Shown: positions 32,598 to 42,028, numbered from the stretch's first letter. The stretch: 48,078 nt of DNA from an uncultured Hungatella sp. (GCA_949879025.1 CATLBO010000011.1:1-48078), one strand, 5' to 3'. Notes: generated by a model from the sequence alone, not told the origin. Made by a program: numbers and translations.

Positions 32598-32640
32598 AAA
32601 CTCCTGGAATCGGCTGTACCGGTGTATTCCGGGAGTTTTC
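32598..32640 (+). terminator. Hairpin between dctP and dctQ
   Basis: A 13-base-pair stem with one G-T pair (32598-32610 with 32626-32638) ends in TTTT. It probably stops part of the transcription after dctP, so the binding protein exceeds the permease. A second, smaller GC-rich hairpin (CCGCCTC/GAGGCGG, 32663-32681) follows just before the dctQ ribosome binding site. Confidence 0.65.
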
Positions 32641-32761
32641 CTGGTTTCAGATGTGAAAATAACCGCCTCTTTCTGAGGCGGAAGCGGGAAAGGGGCTGGT
32701 TATCATCGAAAAGCTGAAAAAAATCGGAGAGAAGGTATTTCAGGTATATTTTGGAATCGGC

Positions 32762-33226
32762 GTGGCAGCCATGGGACTTTTGGCAGTGCTGGTTATTTTT
32801 TCGGTAATTGCGCGTTATTTCCTTTCGCTTAGCTGGAAGGAACTGTCAGAGTTTAATGTAACGCTGTTTGCGTTTACCACGTTCTGGGGCATGGGGATAA
32901 ACGTGCTGAAAGGAGAGCACGTTATTATTGACATTGTTTATGACAGGATAAGGCCAGATGTAAAGAGATGGCTTACAGTGGCGAATTATCTGATTATGCT
33001 GGTGGTTGACCTGGTATTTACCTGGCAGGGCATTAAGTATGTAGGTGTTGCAGGAAAACAGATCAGCCAGGGCATGGAGATTCCCATGAAATATATGTAC
33101 GGCATCATGCCTTTGTGCGGCGCAATCTGCGCACTCTGCATTATTATTAAGATTGTTGAGTTTGTCACTGCGGATATTTCTTACTTTGCGCCTAAAAACC
33201 AGGTGCTGACAAAAGAAACCCCATAA
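32762..33226 (+). CDS. dctQ: TRAP transporter small permease (DctQ family), start codon uncertain
   Basis: The frame encodes a four-helix DctQ protein; SWKELSEFNVTLFAF and ISQGMEIPMKYMYG are family hallmarks. The first standard start codon is GTG at 32762 (154 residues), with no good ribosome binding site. The reading frame upstream carries what looks like a normal DctQ N-terminus (IEKLKKIGEKVFQVYFGIG) from 32705, right after an AAAGGGG, but has no ATG, GTG or TTG back to the in-frame TAA at 32660. True initiation may be at CTG 32696 or an ATC at 32702/32705. It forms the permease with DctM and powers uptake by a sodium or proton gradient. Confidence 0.82.
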   Translation: MAAMGLLAVLVIFSVIARYFLSLSWKELSEFNVTLFAFTTFWGMGINVLKGEHVIIDIVYDRIRPDVKRWLTVANYLIMLVVDLVFTWQGIKYVGVAGKQISQGMEIPMKYMYGIMPLCGAICALCIIIKIVEFVTADISYFAPKNQVLTKETP

Positions 33227-33252
33227 TTCCAGAAAGGAGCTGAGTATCTGTT

Positions 33253-34542
33253 ATGGCAATGATTATACTTTTAATACTGCTGATTTTCTTTGCAGTCCTG
33301 GGAGTGCCATTAGCATTTGCTATCGGCGCATCCTGCGTTACATACATTTTTACCAATGCCCCTACGTTTATGTCTATGGTTCCCCAGAGAATCTGGAACG
33401 GTGCTTACAGCGAGCTTATGATTGCCATGCCGCTGTTTATGCTGGCAGGGGAACTGATGAATACCGGGGGAATTACTAAGCGGATCATCAATTTCTGCCT
33501 GCAGCTGCTAAAACCCTTTCGGGGAGGCCTTGGAGAGGTTAACATTGTGGCTTCCATGATTTTCGGCGGTATCTCCGGTTCCTCGGTGGCTGATACATCT
33601 GCTTTAGGGAGCATTTTGATTCCTGCTATGGAAGACTTAGGGTATCCTCCGGATGCGTCGGCAGGAATTACTGTGGCATCATCTACCATGGGAATGATTA
33701 TTCCGCCTTCTACGCCTATGATTGTGTATTCCATGATTTCAGGCGCTTCTGTAGGAGCTCTGTTTATGGCCGGCGCAGTGCCGGGGATTCTGATTGGGGT
33801 CACTCAGCTTGCTATGGTATACATTATCAGCCATAAGAAGGGCTGGCATCCAAAAAGGACGCCTTTTGTATTTAAGGAATTTGCTTCTGCAATCCTGTCA
33901 GGCATTCCGGCGCTTTTGATGCCGCTGTTTATTATTGTCTGCGTATCTTTTGGCGTGTGTACTGCATCAGAGAGTGCAGGCGTTGCAGTGCTGTATTCGA
34001 TTATTGTGGGATTTTTTGTTTATAAGGAGCTGACCTGGAAGGCGGTGCTGGAGGCTTTAAAGAAGACCTTGATTTCTTCTTCTTCTATTATGATCATTAT
34101 CGGATTTACCACTATTTTTACCTGGGTGCTGACTATGCAGAAGGTTCCGCAGATCGTGGCAAACTTCTTTATCGGACTCAATATGCCGGCATGGGGAATT
34201 GCCCTTGTGTTCTGCGTGATGATTTTGATGATTGGGACATTTATTGACGTAAGCCCGGCGATTCTTCTTTTGACGCCTATTATGCTTCCGGTTATGCAGA
34301 ACTATGGATTTTCTGCACTGCAGTTTGGGGCCATGATGATTACAGGGCTGGCCATCGGCTTGGTAACTCCGCCTGTGGGCATGTGTCTGAATGCGTGCAA
34401 TAAGATTAACCGAATGCCCATTATCGCCATATTTAAGGGGGCTCTGCCATATCTGGTGTGCAATATTATTATTCTGCTGGCTATCAGCCTGTGGGGACCG
34501 CTTACGACTTGGCTGCCTTTGATGCTGGGATACAGTTTATAG
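33253..34542 (+). CDS. dctM: TRAP transporter large permease (DctM family)
   Basis: This 429-residue protein has about 12 membrane segments. The family signatures are present: VPLAFAIG near the start, MFGGISGSSVADTSALGS-like MIFGGISGSSVADTSA, MGMIIPPSTPMIVY, and the mirrored second-half motif GLVTPPVGMCLNACNKI. It is the translocation subunit of the TRAP system, working with DctQ and the DctP lipoprotein upstream. AAAGGAG lies upstream of the ATG. The length is normal and nothing looks damaged. No catabolic gene follows, so the substrate cannot be inferred from context. Confidence 0.95.
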   Translation: MAMIILLILLIFFAVLGVPLAFAIGASCVTYIFTNAPTFMSMVPQRIWNGAYSELMIAMPLFMLAGELMNTGGITKRIINFCLQLLKPFRGGLGEVNIVASMIFGGISGSSVADTSALGSILIPAMEDLGYPPDASAGITVASSTMGMIIPPSTPMIVYSMISGASVGALFMAGAVPGILIGVTQLAMVYIISHKKGWHPKRTPFVFKEFASAILSGIPALLMPLFIIVCVSFGVCTASESAGVAVLYSIIVGFFVYKELTWKAVLEALKKTLISSSSIMIIIGFTTIFTWVLTMQKVPQIVANFFIGLNMPAWGIALVFCVMILMIGTFIDVSPAILLLTPIMLPVMQNYGFSALQFGAMMITGLAIGLVTPPVGMCLNACNKINRMPIIAIFKGALPYLVCNIIILLAISLWGPLTTWLPLMLGYSL

Positions 34543-34691
34543 GAAGAGATGAATACGGCTTTCTGCAGGCATGGAGACATGCGGCAGAGGCCGTGTTTTT
34601 TAACGGAAGTTTGTCTTTTGTTAAGACTGCAGCAGGTCTGCCTGAAATGTAACAGTAATTTTGCGAAATATTTTGACAACAGGAGATCCGC

Positions 34692-34721
34692 TTGCAAGTA
34701 AATGTGCACATATGCTAGAAT
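34692..34721 (+). promoter_or_regulatory. Promoter of the MATE transporter gene
   Basis: TTGCAA (34692-34697), 18 bases and TAGAAT (34716-34721) form a moderate promoter about 80 bases before the MATE start. A TTGACA at 34674-34679 has no matching -10. Confidence 0.45.
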
Positions 34722-34800
34722 AAAAGGAGCCGCATGTTGGCGGATTTGGCAAAGGGGACGCTGCAAGACATAAAACATAAGAGAAGGGGAGAGGGAAATT

Positions 34801-36072
34801 ATGTTATCAAAATTCAAACAGCTATTTGCTCAGGTAGATATGACAGAAGGACGGCCTTGGGAGAAGATTGTGGCATTTACCATACCTATGCTTATTGGAA
34901 ATATTGCCCAGCAGCTTTACAATACAGTAGACAGCATTGTAGTGGGAAAGTACGTGGGGGATAATGCGCTGGCAGCGGTGGGAAGCGCAAGTCCCATGCT
35001 GAACCTGCTTCTGGTGCTGTTTGTAGGGATCTCCATGGGGGCCAGTATCATGGTATCCCAGTATTTCGGCTCCCGGGACAGGGACAATTTATCCCGGACT
35101 ATTGGAAGCACCATAACTTTGACGGCAGCTGCTTCTGTTTTTCTTATGGCTTTCGGCGCTGCGCTGATCAGGCCGGTTCTGCACATGCTTAACACGCCGG
35201 ATACCATTATTGACTGGTGTGCGTCATACCTGTTTATTTTGTTGATGGGTATCGGCGGGCTGGCTTATTACAATATTCTCTGCGGCGTGCTGCGGGGGCT
35301 GGGAGATTCATTGTCAGCTTTGGTGTATCTGCTTATTGCTACAGTGATTAATATTATTTTGGATGTATGGTTTGTGGCCGGGCTTAATATGGGGGTGGCC
35401 GGAGTAGCTTTGGCTACGGTGATCGCCCAAGTGATTTCTGCCGTGCTGTGTGTGCTTAAACTGCGGAAAATGACAGCGCTGTTTGATATGAGTCTGAAGT
35501 ACCTGAAGCCGGACAAGGGAAACCTGCTGACAGTGTTAAAGCTGGGACTTCCGTCAGGAGTAACACAGGCAATATTTTCCTTGGCTATGGTAGTGGTTCA
35601 GTCTTTAACCAACAGCTTTGGGGAGATTGTCATAGCTGCCAATGTTATTATCATGAGGGTGGATGGATTTGCCATGATGCCGAATTTTTCTTTTGGTACG
35701 GCAATGACTACCTATGCTGGACAGAATGTGGGAGCCAGGAAGCTGGAGCGAGTGAAACAGGGGGCGCAGCAGGGGACATTGATTGCGGTGGGAACTTCTG
35801 CAGTGATTACCGGAATTATTGTGCTGTTCGGGCATCTCTTAATGGGGATATTTACCAACACAGCCCAGCTGGTGAATTTAAGCGCTGATATGATGAAAAT
35901 ACTGGCAGTTGGGTATATTGGCATGGCAGTGACCCAGAGTTTGTCAGGGGTCATGCGGGGCGCCGGGGATACCATGACTCCCATGTGGATTTCTATGATT
36001 ACTACGGTCATTATCCGGGTGCCTTTAGCTTATGGGATTGCATATATTACAAGAACACCAGAATTGCCGTAG
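34801..36072 (+). CDS. MATE-family multidrug efflux protein, cut short by an in-frame TAG
   Basis: This 423-residue MATE transporter begins MTEGRPWEKIVAFTIPMLIGNIAQQLYNTVDSIVVG after a short lead, a classic MATE opening, with the mirrored second-half motif at LLTVLKLGLPSGVTQ. It would export cationic compounds using an ion gradient. The frame stops at TAG 36070-36072, but after this codon the same frame stays open for 36 more codons to TAA at 36181-36183. These encode a typical last MATE helix and a basic tail (WISLLISWVLGAVMTAV, then RWKK). The TAG therefore looks like a nonsense mutation that removes the twelfth membrane segment. The product is probably impaired. Confidence 0.85.
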   Translation: MLSKFKQLFAQVDMTEGRPWEKIVAFTIPMLIGNIAQQLYNTVDSIVVGKYVGDNALAAVGSASPMLNLLLVLFVGISMGASIMVSQYFGSRDRDNLSRTIGSTITLTAAASVFLMAFGAALIRPVLHMLNTPDTIIDWCASYLFILLMGIGGLAYYNILCGVLRGLGDSLSALVYLLIATVINIILDVWFVAGLNMGVAGVALATVIAQVISAVLCVLKLRKMTALFDMSLKYLKPDKGNLLTVLKLGLPSGVTQAIFSLAMVVVQSLTNSFGEIVIAANVIIMRVDGFAMMPNFSFGTAMTTYAGQNVGARKLERVKQGAQQGTLIAVGTSAVITGIIVLFGHLLMGIFTNTAQLVNLSADMMKILAVGYIGMAVTQSLSGVMRGAGDTMTPMWISMITTVIIRVPLAYGIAYITRTPELP

Positions 36073-36215
36073 GGACGGTATGAGTGTATCTGGATATCGC
36101 TGTTGATTTCCTGGGTGCTGGGTGCAGTAATGACAGCAGTATGCTATCGGATGGGACGGTGGAAAAAAACGGCGCTTGCATAAAGCTGGACATAAGATGA
36201 TTTTTAGATGAGTTT

Positions 36216-36254
36216 AAAGCAGGGATTCGCCTGGAAAGGCAGTTCCTGCTTTTT
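36216..36254 (+). terminator. Terminator after the MATE gene
   Basis: AAAGCAGGGA (36216-36225) pairs over 10 bases, with one G-T pair, with 36243-36252, and a T-run follows. It lies 33 bases after the TAA at 36181-36183, i.e. behind the full-length MATE frame, which supports that longer frame as the ancestral gene. Confidence 0.7.
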
Positions 36255-36348
36255 AAGTTCTATATTGAAAGGAACTATTGCAGAATATCTATGGAGCAAT
36301 CGACAGAAAATCTACAAGAAAAAGTTTCTGCCGTAACCATATACCCCC

Positions 36349-36385
36349 ATTCCCGCTGCATAATCAAAATCTATGCAGCGGGAAT
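36349..36385. terminator. Hairpin downstream of map
   Basis: A perfect 14-base-pair stem (ATTCCCGCTGCATA, 36349-36362, with 36372-36385) and a 9-base loop lie just beyond the 3' end of the minus-strand map gene. No T-run follows on the minus strand, so it may be a weak or Rho-assisted terminator, or an RNA-stabilising 3' hairpin. Confidence 0.45.
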
Positions 36386-36409
36386 ATGATTTGCTGCAGA
36401 ATTAAAAAG

Positions 36410-37282
36410 CTACCAGCAAATCACCTCATGTCCATCTTCTGTTACCAGCACCTGAATCTCCCACTGGGCAGAAGGCTTTCCGTCTGCGGTATATACGGTC
36501 CAGTCATCCTTTTCATCCACATAAACTTCCTCTGTCCCCATATTGATCATGGGTTCAATGGTAAACATCATGCCAGGAACCATAAGCATCTCTGTGCCCT
36601 TTCTGGCTACATAGCTGACCCATGGATCTTCATGGAATTCAACGCCTACTCCATGGCCGCCGATGTCAACTACCACCCGGAACCCGTTGGCTCTGGCGTG
36701 ATCATTGACAGCCTGTGCCATATCGCCTAAAAAGCCCCAGGGCTTTACCTCTTTTAATCCCAGTTCCATGCATTCTTTCGTAACGTCTACTAATTTCCTT
36801 TTTTCCGGCGATACATTGCCGATGCAGAACATGCGGGAGGAATCAGAGTAGTATCCGTTTAAATTCGTAGAGCAGTCAACATTGACAATGTCCCCGTCTT
36901 TTAACACCACATCCGGGGAGGGGATGCCGTGGCATACCACTTCATTAATAGAGGTGCAGACGCTTTTGGGGTAACCTTCAAAATTCAGAGGTGCCGGTGT
37001 GGCGTGATATTTTGCGGTCTGCTCAAAGACCCAGTTATCAATCTCCTGCGTGGTGACGCCTTCCTTAATACGCTGGGCCACATAATCCAGGACAGCAACA
37101 TTCACTTTGGCGCTCTCCCGGATGGCATGGATCTGGGACTGGGTTTTAATCATGTCCTGGGAGGGGACTATATGTCCCTGGCGGCGGTACAGTGCGATTT
37201 TTTGGTCAAAATCATAATGGCATTTTTTGTACTTTAGTCCGCTGCCGCACCAGCAGGGATTGTTTCGATTGAGAAAATGCAT
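36410..37282 (-). CDS. map: Type I methionine aminopeptidase with SEC-C zinc motif
   Basis: This 290-residue enzyme removes the N-terminal Met from new proteins. The first 25 residues hold a SEC-C zinc-binding motif (NNPCWCGSGLKYKKCH), as in the longer MAP variants of Clostridia. The peptidase domain shows all five metal ligands in their motifs: NVDCS, YYSDSS, GGHGVG, FTIEP and QWEIQ, plus the substrate-pocket sequence VCHGIP. The ATG at 37282 is chosen because AAGGAG is 9 bases upstream and the SEC-C motif starts directly after it. A longer frame to 37381 adds an unlikely leader. It is monocistronic and divergent from rel. Confidence 0.95.
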   Translation of the reverse strand: MHFLNRNNPCWCGSGLKYKKCHYDFDQKIALYRRQGHIVPSQDMIKTQSQIHAIRESAKVNVAVLDYVAQRIKEGVTTQEIDNWVFEQTAKYHATPAPLNFEGYPKSVCTSINEVVCHGIPSPDVVLKDGDIVNVDCSTNLNGYYSDSSRMFCIGNVSPEKRKLVDVTKECMELGLKEVKPWGFLGDMAQAVNDHARANGFRVVVDIGGHGVGVEFHEDPWVSYVARKGTEMLMVPGMMFTIEPMINMGTEEVYVDEKDDWTVYTADGKPSAQWEIQVLVTEDGHEVICW

Positions 37283-37368
37283 AGAGGTTTGCTCCTTGTT
37301 TTGTAGATTTCTGCAGTTAGTATAGCACATTTGGAGGAAAAGGGGGAGAGTATTCCGCTTGTTTCCTC

Positions 37369-37397
37369 TTGCAATTTCCAATAAGAAAACTTATAAT
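37369..37397 (+). promoter_or_regulatory. Promoter of rel
   Basis: TTGCAA (37369-37374), 17 bases and TATAAT (37392-37397) form a good sigma-A promoter. It leaves a leader of about 115 bases before the rel ATG. An inverted pair GCGCATT/AATGCGC (37440-37459) in the leader could fold into a small hairpin. Confidence 0.65.
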
Positions 37398-37517
37398 AAT
37401 AAAAATAATCGGAGCGCATGGCCGGCGCAGCATATAAAAGCGCATTTCAGGTAATGCGCAGACTTGGCTGAACCGTTACTGAAAACTCAAATTGTATACG
37501 CTTAAGAAGGTGAATGT

Positions 37518-39797
37518 ATGACCAATAACCATTCTGAGGAACGGTTGGAACGAGAACTAGAAGCGCCAGCTTCTTTTACCAGTCCGGAAATTTTGTATAA
37601 AGACTTAATCTGCAGCATCTATAAATATCATCCTTCTGATGACATTACCCTGGTGGAAAAGGCATACCAGATTGCCAGAGATGCCCACAAAGATCAAAAG
37701 AGGAAATCAGGAGAGCCTTACATTATTCATCCTCTTTGTGTTGCTATTATACTGGCAGATTTGGAATTGGATAAAGAAAGTATCGTAGCCGGCATCCTAC
37801 ATGACGTGGTGGAAGATACAGTGATGACCCTGGAAGAGATCACAGAGGTATTCGGGCCGGAGGTAGCCCTTTTGGTGGACGGCGTTACCAAACTGACCCA
37901 GCTGTCCTGGTCCATGGATAAGGTGGAGATCCAGGCGGAAAACCTGCGGAAAATGTTTCTTGCCATGGCAAAGGACATCCGGGTAATCCTTATTAAATTG
38001 GCAGACCGTCTCCATAATATGCGTACCCTGGAATTTATGAAGCCGGAGAAGCAGAAAGAGAAAGCCAGGGAGACAATGGATATTTATGCTCCTATCGCTC
38101 ATCGCCTGGGTATTTCCAAGATAAAAGTTGAATTGGACGACTTATCTTTAAAATATTTAAAGCCGGAAGTATATAAAGATCTGGCGGAAAAAATTTCCTT
38201 AAATAAACAAGCCAGAAAAGCATTTGTCAATGATATTGTAAAAGAAGTAAAACAGCACATGACAGATGCGGAGATTGAGTCTACAGTAGACGGCCGGGTG
38301 AAGCACTTCTTCAGCATCTACAAAAAGATGGTGAAACAGGATAAGACTCTGGATCAGATTTATGACATGTTTGCTGTACGGATTATAGTGGATTCCGTAA
38401 AAGACTGTTATGGGGCGCTGGGGGTGATTCATGAGCTGTATAAACCGATTCCCGGCAGATTTAAAGACTATATTGCCATGCCAAAGCCAAATATGTATCA
38501 GTCCCTGCACACTACGCTTATCGGCAGCAATGGCCAGCCTTTTGAGATTCAGATCCGTACTTATGAGATGCACCGCACTGCAGAGTACGGAATTGCTGCT
38601 CACTGGAAGTACAAGGAAAGCGGCAGCGGCCAGGTGGCGGCCGGGGATGAGGAGGCAAAGCTCAGCTGGCTGCGTCAGATTCTGGAATGGCAGCGGGACA
38701 TGTCGGACAATAAGGAATTTCTGAGCCTGATTAAGAGTGATTTGGATTTGTTTTCCGACAATGTATACTGCTTCACTCCTACCGGCGATGTGAAAGCCCT
38801 TCCCAGCGGTTCCACACCCATAGACTTTGCCTATGCCATTCACAGTGCCGTAGGCAATAAGATGGTGGGGGCCAGAGTCAATGGAAAACTGGTAAACATT
38901 GATTACGTTATTGAGAACGGTGACAGAATTGAAATCATTACCTCTCAGAACTCCAAAGGGCCAAGCAGAGACTGGCTTAAGCTGGTGAAAAGCACTCAGG
39001 CCAAGAATAAGATTAACCAGTGGTTTAAGACAGAGCTAAAGGAAGATAATATTATCCGCGGCAAGGATATGATTGAGAAATACTGCAGGGCCAAGGGCAT
39101 TAACTATCTGGAATTGAATAAGCCGGAATTTATGGAAAAGGTTATGAAGCGCTATGTTTTTAAGGACTGGGATTCTGTTTTGGCGTCCATAGGCCACGGC
39201 GGACTGAAAGAGGGCCAGGTTATTAACAAGATGCTGGAGGCCCGGGATAAAAAGCTGAAGCGGGAAGTAACAGACGCCAATATCCTGGACGGCATTGAAG
39301 AGATGACCAATAAAGTGCCTGCGGCGAAAAAATCAAAAAGCGGGATTGTGGTCAGAGGAATCCATGACGTGGCAGTACGGTTTTCCAGATGCTGCAGCCC
39401 GGTTCCGGGAGACGAGATTGTGGGATTTGTTACCAGGGGACGTGGCGTGTCGATTCACCGCACAGACTGCATTAATATTATCAATCTGCCGGAAAGTGAA
39501 AGGATGCGGCTGATTGACGCAGAGTGGCAGGATTCGGAAAACACGGGGAATAAAGAGCGGTATTCCACGGAAATTCAGATTTATGCCAATAACCGTATCG
39601 GAATGTTTGTGGATATTTCCAAGGTATTTACGGAACGCCAGATCGATATAACATCTATGAATGTGCGTACCAGCAAACAGGGAAAGGCAACGATTATCAT
39701 GACCTTTGACATCCACGGCAAGGAAGAGCTGACCCGTCTGACGGACAAATTAAGACAGATTGAGGGAATTTTAGACATAGAGAGAACAGCGGGATAG
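37518..39797 (+). CDS. Bifunctional (p)ppGpp synthetase/hydrolase (Rel/SpoT)
   Basis: The 759-residue protein has the complete long-RSH layout: HD hydrolase domain (about residues 45-200, with HDVVEDT), synthetase domain (about 230-350, with RFKDYIAMPKPNMYQSLHTT), TGS domain (about 395-455, CFTPTGDVKALPSGSTPIDFAY), a zinc-finger/helical region with RCCSPVPGDEIVGF near residue 630, and a C-terminal ACT domain. The intact HDXXED motif and the synthetase motifs imply both activities. It makes and degrades the starvation alarmone on sensing uncharged tRNA at the ribosome. GAAGG lies before the ATG. It heads a run with the MBL hydrolase and hemZ. Confidence 0.96.
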   Translation: MTNNHSEERLERELEAPASFTSPEILYKDLICSIYKYHPSDDITLVEKAYQIARDAHKDQKRKSGEPYIIHPLCVAIILADLELDKESIVAGILHDVVEDTVMTLEEITEVFGPEVALLVDGVTKLTQLSWSMDKVEIQAENLRKMFLAMAKDIRVILIKLADRLHNMRTLEFMKPEKQKEKARETMDIYAPIAHRLGISKIKVELDDLSLKYLKPEVYKDLAEKISLNKQARKAFVNDIVKEVKQHMTDAEIESTVDGRVKHFFSIYKKMVKQDKTLDQIYDMFAVRIIVDSVKDCYGALGVIHELYKPIPGRFKDYIAMPKPNMYQSLHTTLIGSNGQPFEIQIRTYEMHRTAEYGIAAHWKYKESGSGQVAAGDEEAKLSWLRQILEWQRDMSDNKEFLSLIKSDLDLFSDNVYCFTPTGDVKALPSGSTPIDFAYAIHSAVGNKMVGARVNGKLVNIDYVIENGDRIEIITSQNSKGPSRDWLKLVKSTQAKNKINQWFKTELKEDNIIRGKDMIEKYCRAKGINYLELNKPEFMEKVMKRYVFKDWDSVLASIGHGGLKEGQVINKMLEARDKKLKREVTDANILDGIEEMTNKVPAAKKSKSGIVVRGIHDVAVRFSRCCSPVPGDEIVGFVTRGRGVSIHRTDCINIINLPESERMRLIDAEWQDSENTGNKERYSTEIQIYANNRIGMFVDISKVFTERQIDITSMNVRTSKQGKATIIMTFDIHGKEELTRLTDKLRQIEGILDIERTAG

Positions 39798-39860
39798 CCT
39801 GCTTTCTCTCTTCTTCGTTAAATGATTGAGATTGGGAACACGTGCAGCAGGAGGGAATTC

Positions 39861-40541
39861 ATGAAAGAATTAACGATCGAAAGTTGCGTGCTGGGGATGG
39901 TCAGTACCAACTGCTATATTGTATACAGGAAAGAAAGCAAAGAACAAGGAAAACACCAGGGCCTAAAGCCGGGAGTGATTATTGATCCAGGGGACAATGC
40001 TCCATATATCCTTAATAAATGCCGGGAACTGGCAGTGGAACCGGAAGCAATTCTGCTGACTCATGGACATTTTGACCATATCATGGCAGCGGAAGACATC
40101 CGCAGGACTTTCCATATTCCGGTACTGGCCGGCGAAAAGGAGATGGAGCTTTTGGAAGAGCCGGATATGAACCTTAGTGCAAATTATGAGGAGCCTATGT
40201 CTGTGGCAGCCGACAGGTGGCTGACGGACGGGGAAACTCTTGAGCTTATAGGAAAGAAATGGAACGTGATCCATACGCCGGGCCATACTGCAGGATGCCT
40301 CTGTTTTTATATTGAAGATGAAGGAGCACTGTTTTCCGGGGATACCCTGTTTCAGGAGTCGGTGGGACGGACCGATCTCCCTACGGCCAGGCCGGGAGAA
40401 ATTATAGACTCTGTTGTGAGAAAACTGTTTGTGCTTCCTGAAGAGACAAAAGTGTATCCGGGCCATGGCAGCACAAGCACCATTGGCCATGAGCAAAAGT
40501 ATAATATTATTGCCCGCTACAGAGGACGGAGAAGGCCATGA
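39861..40541 (+). CDS. MBL-fold hydrolase (glyoxalase II-like)
   Basis: This 226-residue metallo-beta-lactamase-fold hydrolase has the zinc motif LLTHGHFDH (HXHXDH), a second ligand in IHTPGHTAGC, the bridging Asp in FSGDTLF and a final His in VYPGHGS. This is the glyoxalase II-like branch often found after rel in Lachnospiraceae and related Clostridia. The ATG at 39861 has GGAGGG upstream; a longer frame from 39822 is not supported. Its end overlaps the hemZ start by four bases (ATGA). The natural substrate, possibly a thioester such as S-lactoylglutathione or a relative, is uncertain. Confidence 0.88.
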   Translation: MKELTIESCVLGMVSTNCYIVYRKESKEQGKHQGLKPGVIIDPGDNAPYILNKCRELAVEPEAILLTHGHFDHIMAAEDIRRTFHIPVLAGEKEMELLEEPDMNLSANYEEPMSVAADRWLTDGETLELIGKKWNVIHTPGHTAGCLCFYIEDEGALFSGDTLFQESVGRTDLPTARPGEIIDSVVRKLFVLPEETKVYPGHGSTSTIGHEQKYNIIARYRGRRRP

Positions 40542-42028
40542 TTGAGATTTTGCTGAATGATAAAGCATATGAGCAGGATATCAGGGAACTTCTCATGGCT
40601 TTTTATCCCGGTGAGACATTCTCCTATGAGCCTGTATCCGGGTCGGATTTCTCAGTAGAAGGCATGGTGGACAGCGGCAGAAAATATTTTTATCTGAAAA
40701 TAATCAGCCATAAACGTACTGGCTTTCCTGCCCTTCCGGCAGACATGGGAGAAGAGATAGAAGCTGAGATGGAGCAGGCAGAGGAGCCTGTTGAGGTACA
40801 TTATGAGAACCGGACGGAAACCAAAAGCCGCATTAAAAGGCGGCTTTATGCCCTTCTGGTACTTCGCACCAGGCGCCTGCTTCCCTGGGGGACTCTGACA
40901 GGAATCCGTCCTGCGAAAATAGTTATGACAAAGCTGGAAGAGGGAATGACAGAGGAAGAGATTACTGCCTATATGAAAGAAACGTATTATACCAGCCAAG
41001 AGAAGATTGCACTGGCTGTAAAGACGGCAGTTCATGAAAAGGAGCTATTAAAACAGCTGGATTATGAGAACGGCTACAGTTTATACATAGGAATTCCTTT
41101 TTGTCCTACTACCTGCCTGTACTGTTCTTTTACATCTTTCCCCATAAGCCAGTGGAAAGGGCGTACCAGGCTTTATCTGGAAGCACTGTGTCATGAGATG
41201 AAGTCAGTGGCGCAGAGCATGAAAGGAAAGATTTTGAACAGTGTGTATTTCGGCGGCGGGACTCCTACATCACTGGAAGCCCAGGATCTGGATTGGCTTC
41301 TGGAAAAACTGGAGAGCACCTTTGATTTAAGCCGGATAAAGGAATTGACTGTGGAAGCCGGACGGCCGGACAGCATTACCAGGGAGAAGCTGTTGGTATT
41401 GAAAAAACATGGGGTTACTAGGATTTCCGTGAATCCGCAGACCATGAAGCAGGGAACACTGGATCTTATTGGCAGACATCATACTGTGGACATGGTGAAA
41501 GAGTGTTTTGCCATGGCCAGGGAAGAGGGATTTGACAATATTAATATGGATTTGATTGTGGGTCTTCCGGAAGAGAGGCTGGAGGATGTGCAGAATACCA
41601 TGGAAGAGATACGCAGGCTTGGCCCTGACAGCGTTACGGTTCATTCTCTGGCAATTAAGCGGGCAGCCAGGCTTAACACCATGAAAGAGGTGTATAAGGA
41701 TTTAAAAATTACCGGTACTCAGGAAATGATTGATCTGACAGCCCAATATGCGGCGGATATGGGGATGGAACCGTATTATCTTTACCGGCAGAAAAACATG
41801 GCAGGGAATTTTGAAAATGTAGGATATGCAAAGCCGGGAAAAGCATGCCTGTATAATATTCTTATTATGGAGGAACAGCAGACTATCGCTGCATGCGGAG
41901 CCGGAAGCACCACAAAGGTTTTGCACCGGGAAGAGAACCGAATCGAGCGGGCGGAGAACGTAAAAGATGTGGAACAATATATTAGCCGAATAGATGAGAT
42001 GATTGAGAGGAAGCGAAAGCTGCTATAA
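40538..42028 (+). CDS. hemZ: Radical SAM coproporphyrinogen dehydrogenase-like protein HemZ
   Basis: This 496-residue protein has an N-terminal domain of about 160 residues, then a radical SAM core opening YSLYIGIPFCPTTCLYCSF. Its three cysteines follow the CX3CX2C spacing that binds the 4Fe-4S cluster and SAM. YFGGGTPTSL (the GGE-like loop) and the C-terminal HemN-type segments follow. HemZ proteins are oxygen-independent coproporphyrinogen III dehydrogenase relatives common in Clostridia, even in species without a full haem pathway, so the true substrate may differ. It is translationally coupled to the MBL gene upstream. Confidence 0.92.
   Translation: MIEILLNDKAYEQDIRELLMAFYPGETFSYEPVSGSDFSVEGMVDSGRKYFYLKIISHKRTGFPALPADMGEEIEAEMEQAEEPVEVHYENRTETKSRIKRRLYALLVLRTRRLLPWGTLTGIRPAKIVMTKLEEGMTEEEITAYMKETYYTSQEKIALAVKTAVHEKELLKQLDYENGYSLYIGIPFCPTTCLYCSFTSFPISQWKGRTRLYLEALCHEMKSVAQSMKGKILNSVYFGGGTPTSLEAQDLDWLLEKLESTFDLSRIKELTVEAGRPDSITREKLLVLKKHGVTRISVNPQTMKQGTLDLIGRHHTVDMVKECFAMAREEGFDNINMDLIVGLPEERLEDVQNTMEEIRRLGPDSVTVHSLAIKRAARLNTMKEVYKDLKITGTQEMIDLTAQYAADMGMEPYYLYRQKNMAGNFENVGYAKPGKACLYNILIMEEQQTIAACGAGSTTKVLHREENRIERAENVKDVEQYISRIDEMIERKRKLL

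Noticed and set aside
34543..34800. Small plus-strand frames between dctM and the MATE gene
   Set aside because: They overlap promoter elements and the MATE start, have no family resemblance and no good ribosome binding site.
37494..37499. GTATAC before rel as a third GntR operator
   Set aside because: Single copy without the flanking bases of the two intergenic sites, and next to an unrelated housekeeping gene; probably chance.
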